Assembly: GCA_964490435.1 (NCBI GenBank)
Contig: CAZBCF010000042.1
Coordinates: 1 to 10,730 of the forward strand
Length of the DNA: 10,730 bases
Reading direction: 5' to 3'
Source of the DNA: IMCC26077 sp964490435
GTDB lineage: Bacteria; Actinomycetota; Actinomycetes; Nanopelagicales; Nanopelagicaceae
Positions within the stretch are counted from its first letter, which is position 1. Each line of letters opens with the position of its first letter. The translations under genes were made by a program, and so were the position numbers. The notes beneath the pieces are model-generated. The model was given only the letters and a program-made list of their open reading frames with translations. It was not told where the DNA came from and did no database searches. This document shows, in pieces, positions 1 through 6,608 of this stretch.

Positions 1-25
1 GACCCCCTTCCCCAAGGTTGTAATC

Positions 26-57
26 CCCCACTTTACTCCACTTAACCCCACAGTCAA
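26..57 (-). promoter_or_regulatory. Putative mraZ promoter with three MraZ-type repeats
   Basis: Read on the minus strand, TTGACT (57-52) and TAAAGT (35-30) form a -35/-10 pair with a 16-bp spacer. Interleaved with them are three direct repeats, TGGGG (50-46), TGGAG (40-36) and TGGGG (30-26), each separated by 5 nt. This pitch and core match the TGGGN-N5 repeats bound by MraZ upstream of its own gene in E. coli. The DUF3040 gene nearby fits, because DUF3040 genes often lie just upstream of mraZ in Actinobacteria. The transcript would leave the window to the left, so mraZ itself is not seen and the assignment is inferred. Confidence 0.6.
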
Positions 58-165
58 CCACCCTCCTCCCAGGGGCTCCCCGACTCCCCCGACTCGCTAC
101 CCGGCTGGCCGCTCGCTCTCTGGCTTTGTTCGATGGGGCTGTTCGCTGGTATCCGGCAAAAGCCG

Positions 166-179
166 TACCGTTAGCGAAA
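166..179 (+). promoter_or_regulatory. Leaderless-type -10 element of the flavin reductase gene
   Basis: TACCGT (166-171) fits the actinobacterial -10 pattern TANNNT and ends exactly 7 nt before the ATG at 179. Transcription would therefore begin at or beside the A of the start codon. No Shine-Dalgarno sequence precedes the ATG, which agrees with a leaderless mRNA. No convincing -35 is visible. Confidence 0.4.
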
Positions 180-670
180 TGGCCCCCCGTGAGATTGATG
201 CTCGTTCGTTCCGCTCACTGATGAGCGGCTGGATTACTGGGGTCGCCATCGTCACTACCGAAGTCGATGGTCAACGCGTGGGAATCGTCTGCAATTCGCT
301 GACCTCGGTATCACTTGATCCGGTATTTGTTTCTTGGTGCGTTGATAAGAAAATCGCATCGTTCCCGCTCTGGAAGAAGTCGACGCATTGGGCTGTCCAC
401 TTTGTCGATGCTGAACAAGAGGAATTAGTCCATCAATTCACTGCACACGGCGTCGACCGATTTGTGGGCTTAGAGGTCGTCGAGCCCAGCGCTGAGCACC
501 CCGCACTTGCCCTCGCCTGCGCGAAGACTTTCTTCACTGCGCGAACAGTTGCCCAACATGAGGCAGGCGATCACGTGATCATCGTGGGTGAAGTGCTCTC
601 CTTTGCCGATGGGATCACCCAGCCATTAACTTTCTTTAGAGGGAAATTTCTCCCTGGGCCAAGAGCATAG
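179..670 (+). CDS. Flavin reductase-like (DIM6/NTAB family) FMN-binding protein
   Basis: This 163-residue protein matches the full length of the small flavin reductase-like family (split-barrel FMN-binding fold). Family landmarks are visible: TGVAIVTT near residue 20, the flavin-contacting stretch CNSLTSVSLDP (about 38-48), the Q..L...FT..GVDRF segment (about 81-95), HEAGDHVIIVGEV (about 126-138) and the terminal PLTFFRGKF. Members reduce free FMN or FAD with NAD(P)H to supply monooxygenases, or act as flavoenzymes themselves. No partner oxygenase is nearby, so the substrate is unknown. SLDP is followed by VF where the family usually has another Pro and a hydrophobic residue, which is a mild divergence. 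The ATG at 179 is preferred because a TANNNT -10 lies 7 nt upstream and no Shine-Dalgarno is present. The gene is divergent from the probable mraZ promoter, and its last 35 bp overlap the convergent nnrD gene. Confidence 0.88.
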   Translation: MAPREIDARSFRSLMSGWITGVAIVTTEVDGQRVGIVCNSLTSVSLDPVFVSWCVDKKIASFPLWKKSTHWAVHFVDAEQEELVHQFTAHGVDRFVGLEVVEPSAEHPALALACAKTFFTARTVAQHEAGDHVIIVGEVLSFADGITQPLTFFRGKFLPGPRA

Positions 671-1457
671 GGAGCGCTTCAAGTAAATCGGTCGCGACCA
701 GTGGAGCGCGTTGAGTCAGACTTAATCGAGCCGCTGCCGAATAGATCTCCACCGAATGCGCGACTATTTCGCCGGCTTGCTTGAGTGAATCAGGTCGATG
801 TGCCGCAATCATGGAAGCAATAAAACCAGCGAGTACATCTCCAGTTCCGGCGGTAGAGAGTTCGGGGCCAGCAACGTCATCTATATAGACGATCTCCCGC
901 GGCGTTGCAATGATTGAGCGCGGTCCTTTTAAGAGCGCCACACAGTTGAGATCGCTTGCAATCTGCTTTGCGCACTCTTCGCGAGCGCTTGGGTCAAAAC
1001 CCATCCGCTTGGCCTCACCTTCGTGGGGGGTGAGAATCCAGATTCGATCGCGTGGACAAGGCTCTGAAATCTTCGCTAACGCCCCGCCATCGATAATCAC
1101 TCTTCTGGAGTGTGGCAAAGTTGAGATGAATGGCGACCCGGGCCCAACCACGACTGCATCGAAATCCACGCCGTCGTCATCTGTTATCGGCACGACATCG
1201 GGGTAGGCGCGCACGACTAAGTCGGTCGGAAGTGGTTCCCGGGCGAGATAATTCAGATACCCAGCGCCACCTCGTCGAGCGCCACCAGTTGTTAACACTG
1301 CAGCGCCGGGAAATTTCGATGAGCCAGCATCGATGAGCAATCTGCCCGAGGTGTATTTATTTCCATCGCTAGCGCGCTGATGAAGATAAGAGCGAAAAGA
1401 AATTTCTCGCTTGCTCTGTTTACTGCTATTACTGAAATTACTGTTGGTCGTCGCCAA
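636..1457 (-). CDS. nnrD: ADP/ATP-dependent (S)-NAD(P)H-hydrate dehydratase
   Basis: This enzyme repairs hydrated NADH and NADPH (NADHX, NADPHX) by nucleotide-dependent dehydration. The 273-residue sequence has the ribokinase-like fold signatures of the YjeF C-terminal domain: DGNKYTSGRLLIDAGSSKFPGA (about 31-52), GPGS (105-108), IIDGGAL (121-127), TPHEGE (143-148), KGP (177-179) and the nucleotide/catalytic loop TAGTGD (202-207, D207 the likely base). Only the dehydratase domain is present; the epimerase domain (NnrE) that is often fused to it is absent and must be encoded elsewhere if the cell has it. The best start is TTG at 1455-1457, with GGGAG about 10 nt upstream. It overlaps the end of the DUF3040 gene by 20 bp, suggesting translational coupling. 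The first ~20 residues are Asn/Ser-rich and poorly conserved in character, so the true start could be slightly downstream. The 3' end overlaps the convergent flavin reductase gene by 35 bp. Confidence 0.88.
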   Translation of the reverse strand: MATTNSNFSNSSKQSKREISFRSYLHQRASDGNKYTSGRLLIDAGSSKFPGAAVLTTGGARRGGAGYLNYLAREPLPTDLVVRAYPDVVPITDDDGVDFDAVVVGPGSPFISTLPHSRRVIIDGGALAKISEPCPRDRIWILTPHEGEAKRMGFDPSAREECAKQIASDLNCVALLKGPRSIIATPREIVYIDDVAGPELSTAGTGDVLAGFIASMIAAHRPDSLKQAGEIVAHSVEIYSAAARLSLTQRAPLVATDLLEALPMLLAQGEISL

Positions 1458-1794
1458 ACTGACGGCGCTCCCAGCGCTCTTCCAACATGCTATTAAAACG
1501 AGATTTGCGCTTCTCGCGTGGTGAACGAGGGCCAGCGAAACCAGAGCGTGATGTAGTGATCAGTCGGTAGAAACCAGCGAGCGCGATGATGAAACCTGCC
1601 ACTCCTGCGACGATCACTTGTGTGACCAGACCGATGAACAAAGTGACGAAACCTAATGCAATCAGAGCGAATCCTAAGAGTGGAGAGCGCTTGCTCTTCT
1701 TCTGTGAAAGAGCCGAGACTAACTTTGGATCCTCTTGCGAGAGCGCAGCCTCCATTTGGGCAAGTAGCCGCTCTTCGTGCTCTGATAATGGCAT
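1438..1794 (-). CDS. DUF3040 family membrane protein
   Basis: The N-terminus MPLSEHEERLLAQMEAAL followed by DPKLVSAL is the hallmark of DUF3040, a family of small actinobacterial membrane proteins of unknown function. After the amphipathic N-terminal helix there is a basic stretch (KKSKR, 32-36), then two hydrophobic segments at about 38-58 and 60-79, and a basic Arg/Ser-rich cytoplasmic-looking tail ending in GDDQQ. At 118 residues it is within the normal size for the family. The start is well supported by AAGGAGG (1812-1806), 11 nt before the ATG. It lies 50 bp after dinB and overlaps nnrD by 20 bp, so the three are probably co-transcribed. DUF3040 genes are commonly found between dinB and mraZ in Actinobacteria, which is the arrangement inferred here. 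Confidence 0.9.
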   Translation of the reverse strand: MPLSEHEERLLAQMEAALSQEDPKLVSALSQKKSKRSPLLGFALIALGFVTLFIGLVTQVIVAGVAGFIIALAGFYRLITTSRSGFAGPRSPREKRKSRFNSMLEERWERRQFGDDQQ

Positions 1795-1844
1795 TGCGGG
1801 GTCGCCCTCCTTCCGATACCAAAAATCTTAGCCCAGAGAGGGCT

Positions 1845-3033
1845 TTATGGCGCACCCTCGCCTTCGCCTGATTCGCTCTCGCTTTCGATGAGGCGGGCCG
1901 GCTTGAGGGCGCCACCACCAAAGCGCCGGCGCGCCCGATCTAAAGCCTTATCGACCTGGCGCCAACCCTTCTCTCGCGAACCGAGGGTGAGTTGTTCAAC
2001 CAATCCAGCCTCACTCTCAAGGTTCTCTAATCGAACTCCCACCAGGCGAACCCGAGCCCGGACCAAGGCGAGTGCAGTGAAAAGGCGACGAACGTTTTCG
2101 TAGATCTCGTGGGTGCTGTTGGTGGGCAGATCGATAGTTTTAGAACGGGTGATGGTCGTGAAATCGCTGAATCGAATCTTTATCGAAATCGTCCGCGTTA
2201 CGAGCTCTTGATCACGCAAGCGTCGAGCAACTCGTTCAGTGACTCGGAGAAGTTGCGCGAGGAGCTCTTCGCTGTCGTCGAGATCGCGCGCGAATGTCTC
2301 TTCGGCGCCAATGCTCTTATCAACAACGCTCTCTTCGACTGCGCGAAAGTCACGAGCCCAAGCTAATTCGTAAAGGCTCTCGCCCTGGCCAGCGCCAAGC
2401 GCTCGAATCAGCGTTGTACGCGGCGTTCTTGCGATATCCCCGATTGTTTGGAGCCCGAGTCGAGTCAATGCCTCGGCAGTCTTGGGGCCAACTCCCCAGA
2501 GTTCACTCACCGGCAATGGATGCAGGAAGTCCAAGACGCGCTCGTCGGGAATCTCGAGTAAACCATTGGGCTTGCACCGCCCTGATGCGAGTTTTGCAAT
2601 CAACTTTGTCGTTGATATTCCAACCGAACAGGTAATTGCCAACTCGTTCTCGATGCGAGAGCGAATCTGCTCTCCTATTTCGCGTGCGGAGCCAATCAAC
2701 TTCCCAGCCCCTGCTACGTCAAGGAATGCTTCATCGAGCGAGAGTGGTTCGACATACGGTGAGAAATCACTGAAGATCGACATCACGCGGCTGGAGACCT
2801 CACCGTAGCGATGGTGACGGTTTGGTACGAAAATCGCGTGCGGAGCGAGTCGGCGCGCTTGTGCAACTGGCATTGCAGCACGAATGCCAAAACCACGCGC
2901 GATGTAATTTGCCGAAGTAACCACTGCGCGCGGCCCCGCGCCCACGACGACTGCCTTTCCTTTGAGCGTTGGATCATCAGCCTCTTCTACTGATGCAAAG
3001 AAGGCATCCATATCGACATGGAGGATCGTGCTC
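1845..3033 (-). CDS. dinB: DNA polymerase IV (DinB, Y-family translesion polymerase), 5' end lost in gap
   Basis: Translesion DNA polymerase of the Y family. The visible 395 residues begin within a few codons of the expected N-terminus, at STILHVDMDAFFASVE; the start codon lies in the 100-N gap. Both catalytic motifs are intact: D7 in HVDMD, and D100/E101 in SLDEAFLD. F12 is at the steric-gate position that excludes ribonucleotides. CSVGISTTKLIAKLAS (135-150), ELWGVGPKTAEALTRLG (177-193, helix-hairpin-helix of the thumb) and the little-finger region (about 240-350) follow in the canonical order. QLTLG (347-351) resembles the QLxL-type beta-clamp binding motif, located near rather than at the C-terminus. 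The tail after it is basic and then acidic (ESESESGEGEG). It is downstream of the dnaE2-like polymerase and probably in the same SOS-controlled transcript. The intact acidic triad argues against its being ImuB. Confidence 0.95.
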
Positions 3034-3133
3034 NNNNNNNNNNNNNNNNNNNNNNNNNNNNNNNNNNNNNNNNNNNNNNNNNNNNNNNNNNNNNNNNNNN
3101 NNNNNNNNNNNNNNNNNNNNNNNNNNNNNNNNN
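3034..3133. other. Assembly gap of exactly 100 N
   Basis: There are exactly 100 unknown bases. A round 100 is a common placeholder for a gap of unknown length, so the true distance between dnaE2 and dinB is not known. Both flanking reading frames are open at the gap edges: the polymerase lacks its stop codon and dinB lacks its start codon. Nothing can be said about any sequence inside. Confidence 0.97.
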
Positions 3134-6100
3134 TTAACCATATTAATAAGAGTATCCATCTGCGCCCTGACGACCGAGATATCGCCACTCTCACGCCAGA
3201 GCGAATAGAGCTCACCTAGATCCCATGCGCAGCGAGCGAGGATAGAGACCCCTCGGGCGCCAGTTCGTCGTAACGTGCCATGCACTAAAAGCAATTTCGA
3301 GTGATAGAGAGCGCGACCAGAATGAAGTTGGGTATCTTCGAAGAAGGTCGCATCGCTGCACCCAGTGCCATCATCAAGGGTGATGAATATGACTCGACGA
3401 CCAGAGCGAACTGGTGGACTTTGCAAAGCGACTTTGACGCCAGCGACAAGCAGTGGAGTGCGCGAGCGGTGCGTTAAAAGGTCGGCCGCGCGAACCACCC
3501 CGAGCGCAGTCAGGAAATGGTGATAGAAAGCGATGAGGTGATGGCTGGCATCAAGGCCAAGGAGCGCAACTTCGTTTCGGACCTTCTCGCTTTCGGTTAA
3601 CTCTGGAAGCCCACTAGGAGTGAGTAGATTGATATCGCTACTCATAGAAGTAAAAGAGAGCGCCATCTGGTCGGATGGCGGCCCACTCCATCTATCTAGC
3701 TCTGCATAGTGAAGCAAGAGCTCACGCCTATTGATATGTGGGTGGAGCGCATCGAATGCGCCGAGGAGAATGAGATTCTCGACAATTGGTTTAGAGACTC
3801 GAGTGCGATAGACGAAGTCAGCGCAATCAAGAAATGGTCGAGCAGAGATGATTTCGTGTATCTCGCTCTCGTTGATACCCGAGATATCAGAGAGCGCCAA
3901 TCTGATTCCATAACTATCTCTGGCGCTTTCTAGTTTTTCTACAAGGTAATCGCTCCCCGATCTATTGATATCAAGTGGAAGTAAGAGAACTCCCATCTGT
4001 CGCGCTTCATCGAGAAGAAGTCGCTTTGGATACATGCCGGGATCATGAGTAAGTAGACCGGCGATGAAATGTGCTGGGTAATGCGTCTTGAGCCACGCTG
4101 ATTGATAGGTCGGCAGCGCGAAGGCTGCCGCATGCGCTTTACAGAAACCAAAAGAGGCAAAGGCGCGAAGTACTTCGTTGACCTCTTCGACGACCTCGAT
4201 TGGATAGCCACGTTCGCACCCCCGAGCGATGAACCAGGGATAGAACTCAATGCTCTGCTCTGGATCGTTGAGAATACGACGATATGACTCGGCCTGCGCA
4301 AGTGAGATGCCGGCGATGGTAGCGATGATCCGAATTACCTGTTCGTGAAAGACCACGACACCTTCGGTCTCGGCGAGGATCTCGTAAAGCGATGGATGAA
4401 TAAGACGTGGTGCGCCCCACCCTTGTCGCGCACGAAGGAATGGCGTGATCATGTCGCTCTTGACCGGGCCAGGACGAAAGAGTGAGATGTCGATGATGAG
4501 ATCGTTAAAGACCTCGGGAGCGAACTTGCCGATTAATTCGCGCTGCCCCGGGCTCTCGATCTGAAAGATGCCAAGGGTCTTCGTAGAGCGAATCAAGGTG
4601 AAGGTCTTAGCATCATCAAGGGGAATCTGATCGAGGGGAATCTCTCTCTTATCGACTCGACGGATCTCACTGAGCGCATGTGCCATCGCTGATTGCATCC
4701 GCACGCCAAGGATGTCTAACTTGAGCAGGCCAACGCTCTCGACATCATCCTTATCCCATTGCGACATCGGATAACCAGAGGCGCCCATCTGGCTTGGCAT
4801 TCGATCAAGAAGCGCGCTATCGGCAAGAATCACTGCGCAGGGATGCATCGAAAGATGGCGCGGCAATTTATCGAGTTGTTGGGCAAGAGCGATTGCCTTT
4901 TCCATCGGTGCGTTGATAGTGAGATGGCGCAACTCAGGAAGATCGCGCAGCGCGTTAGTGATGTTCTTGGCGCGAATGTGTGGCAACGATTTTGCCAGGG
5001 TGTCGATCTCTTCATGCGGTAAGGCGAGTGCGGCGCCAACATCACGAATCGCATGGCGCGCGCGATAGGTCTCGACCATCGCGACTGTTGTCGTTTGCGC
5101 TGGGCCATGTGGCCACGAACTGGCTGGGTTGTATCGAGCGAAGACTTGGTCGTAGATCTCTAGGCGTCTGGCAGATTCGACATCGATATCGATATCAGGC
5201 AGGTCGGTACGAAGGGTGGAGCAGAAGCGTTCCATCAGCAATCCATGCTCGAGTGGATCAACCCCTGAGATGCCAAGCACGTGGCAGATGAGCGAGCCAG
5301 CACCGCTACCCCGAGCGGCAACTCGAATCCCCGAGCGGCGAGCGCTATCGACGATGTCGGCAACGGCAAGGAAGTATGCCTCGTACCCCAACGAGTTAAC
5401 GGTCTGCAACTCTTGATGTAACCGTTCGGTAGCAACCCGCAACCTCTCGCCGGAATATCGCGATGTCAGACGAACCTCACATCGCGCTTTTAAATGTGCG
5501 GCCATCTCGTTATATGACGAGAGGCCAACGACGTGCGGCTCAGGAAGGTGGACTCCCCCGAGGCCGATATCGCGCGTTGGTGAGAGCTCACAACGCTCGG
5601 CCCACTCGAGGGTAGTAGCGAGTAATTCGTATTCGCTCTTTTCGCCTGCGCTTGTTGCGATCTCTCTGGCAAGTTGAAACATCTCTTCGCTACTTTTGAG
5701 ATAAGCCTGATTGGTCTTGTTCTCGACATGGCGTTGCGAGAGCGGCACTAATTTACGAATCGCATCGAGGACATCAGCTACTGGCGCATCGCTCGCGTGC
5801 AACATACGGACGTTGTTGCTGAGGATGACCGGAGATTTCATCATTCGCCCGAAAAGGAGCATCTTGCTAGCGTGATGAGTTGACCAGGCGCCTACACCTG
5901 GAACGCGATGTGATACTGCTTCGATGGTGATGAGATCGCGCGGGAAGTATTCGCACCACTCATCAAAAGATCTCTCTGCTAAATCGGCGCGATTAGCTCC
6001 GATGTGGCGACCAATATCAGAATCAGGGCCGAGTAAGAGGATCAACCCTTTCCCGTAACGGGAGAGATTCTCGCGAGTAAGTAAACCCTCTTCGGTTGCT

Positions 6101-6480
6101 GAGATCAGGCGAACGAAATTTCGCCAACCTGCAGGAGTAGCAAGAACGGTGGCGCGTGGATATCTCTTCTCGACCTGTAGGCCGCCTTTTACTGGTGTTA
6201 CTGGTGTTAAACCACCTGTTCGAGGTGAACGGATAATCACTGGCGGCGCAATCAGGAAATCGCTTCCAAGAATTGGTGCAATGTTTGCGCTCTGACAGGC
6301 TTGCGAAAAACGAATCGCGCCGGCAAGGCCGCCAAGTTCGGCGCGGTCGGTGAGCGCAAGTGCGGGCATCTCGAGTTCGCTAGCGCGAGCGACGAGCGCC
6401 TCAGGCAGCGCAGTTCCATATTTGAAGGAGTAGCCACTGGCGCAATGGAGATGGGTGAAGCGTGTGCGCATCGAGAGCAC
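3134..6480 (-). CDS. dnaE2: DNA polymerase III alpha subunit, DnaE2-like, 3' end lost in gap
   Basis: Family C replicative-type polymerase with 1115 residues visible, close to the usual DnaE2 length; the stop codon lies in the gap. Order: PHP domain (about 8-230); polymerase core with RGSGAGSLICH (390-400), PDIDIDVES (428-436; catalytic D431 and D433) and KLDILGVRM (587-595; third catalytic D589); fingers/thumb with FGFCKAHAAAFALPTYQSAW (777-796) and LTHDPGMYPKRLLLDEAR; helix-hairpin-helix near 861-893; QMALSF (938-943), which fits the QxxLxF beta-clamp motif; and an OB fold from about 1008. The GTG start at 6480 is chosen over the ATG at 6471 because GAGGA lies 5 nt before it. A perfect LexA box lies 54-67 nt upstream, so DNA-damage induction is likely. 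PHP metal-site residues are partly replaced (R46 in TDR; N222/N223), suggesting no proofreading by that domain. The role as a secondary, error-prone polymerase is inferred from the operator and the dinB neighbour. Confidence 0.9.
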
Positions 6481-6483
6481 CCC

Positions 6484-6490
6484 CGTCCTC
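6484..6490 (-). promoter_or_regulatory. Ribosome-binding site that fixes the dnaE2 GTG start
   Basis: On the minus strand, TGAGGAC precedes GTG (6480-6478). The GAGGA core leaves a 5-nt spacer to the GTG but 14 nt to the in-frame ATG at 6471, so the GTG is favoured. Confidence 0.6.
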
Positions 6491-6494
6491 AGAT

Positions 6495-6554
6495 ATTCGG
6501 ATAGCCATTCGGATAAGCATTCGGATAGTCATTCGAACAAATGTTCGAATAATC
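6495..6554. repeat. Five degenerate 12-bp tandem units containing the LexA operator
   Basis: Five consecutive 12-bp units can be aligned: attcggatagcc (6495), attcggataagc (6507), attcggatagtc (6519), attcgaacaaat (6531) and gttcgaataatc (6543). The first three share ATTCGGATA. The fourth and fifth together form the palindromic LexA box. The array lies between the divergent dnaE2 and secreted-protein genes, within the presumed 5' leader or promoter of dnaE2. Confidence 0.85.
6531..6550. promoter_or_regulatory. LexA operator (SOS box) upstream of dnaE2
   Basis: attcgaacaaatgttcgaat is a palindrome with 9-bp arms and two central bases. Its core CGAAC-AAAT-GTTCG matches the CGAAC-N4-GTTCG consensus of LexA in Actinobacteria and other Gram-positives exactly. 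It lies 54-67 nt (core) upstream of the dnaE2 GTG and about 23 bp upstream of the predicted -35 of the divergent gene. TTGTTC inside it could act as the dnaE2 -35, but no convincing -10 was found at the right distance. Confidence 0.88.
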
Positions 6555-6570
6555 ACCCTAGCCGCCAGCG

Positions 6571-6608
6571 CAGACAGCGGGCAACCCCCTGACTTATGCT
6601 CACCTTTA
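6571..6608 (+). promoter_or_regulatory. Leaderless promoter of the secreted-protein gene
   Basis: CAGACA (6571-6576, 4 of 6 to TTGACA) and TATGCT (6595-6600, TANNNT) are separated by 18 bp. The -10 ends 7 nt before the ATG at 6608, placing the predicted transcription start on the initiating A. The -10 also covers the alternative upstream ATG at 6596, which would then not be transcribed. There is no Shine-Dalgarno sequence, as expected for a leaderless mRNA. Confidence 0.5.

Noticed and set aside
60..165. C-rich sequence left of the flavin reductase gene as an RNA gene or riboswitch
   Set aside because: I saw no tRNA-like fold, no recognisable riboswitch core and no strong hairpin; beyond the mraZ-type promoter nothing can be supported.
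910..1206. Open frames on the + strand inside nnrD
   Set aside because: They are antisense shadows with basic, low-complexity translations and no family motifs. nnrD in the opposite frame has clear conserved motifs.
1845..3033. DinB considered as ImuB
   Set aside because: All three catalytic acids and the steric-gate Phe are present; ImuB lacks the catalytic residues.
6190..6215. Short tandem ACTGGTGTT in the dnaE2 coding region (TPVTPV)
   Set aside because: It has only two copies, lies in frame in a variable loop of the PHP domain, and shows no sign of a functional site.
6495..6554. The 12-bp array considered as a CRISPR or minisatellite coding repeat
   Set aside because: The units are contiguous with no spacers and there are no cas genes. 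The long forward frame across it (repeated IRI) starts upstream in the dnaE2 5' end and has no gene-like features.
6596..6607. ATG at 6596 as the start of the secreted protein
   Set aside because: It overlaps the best -10 element, has no Shine-Dalgarno sequence, and adds only four residues ahead of the signal peptide. It is not excluded.
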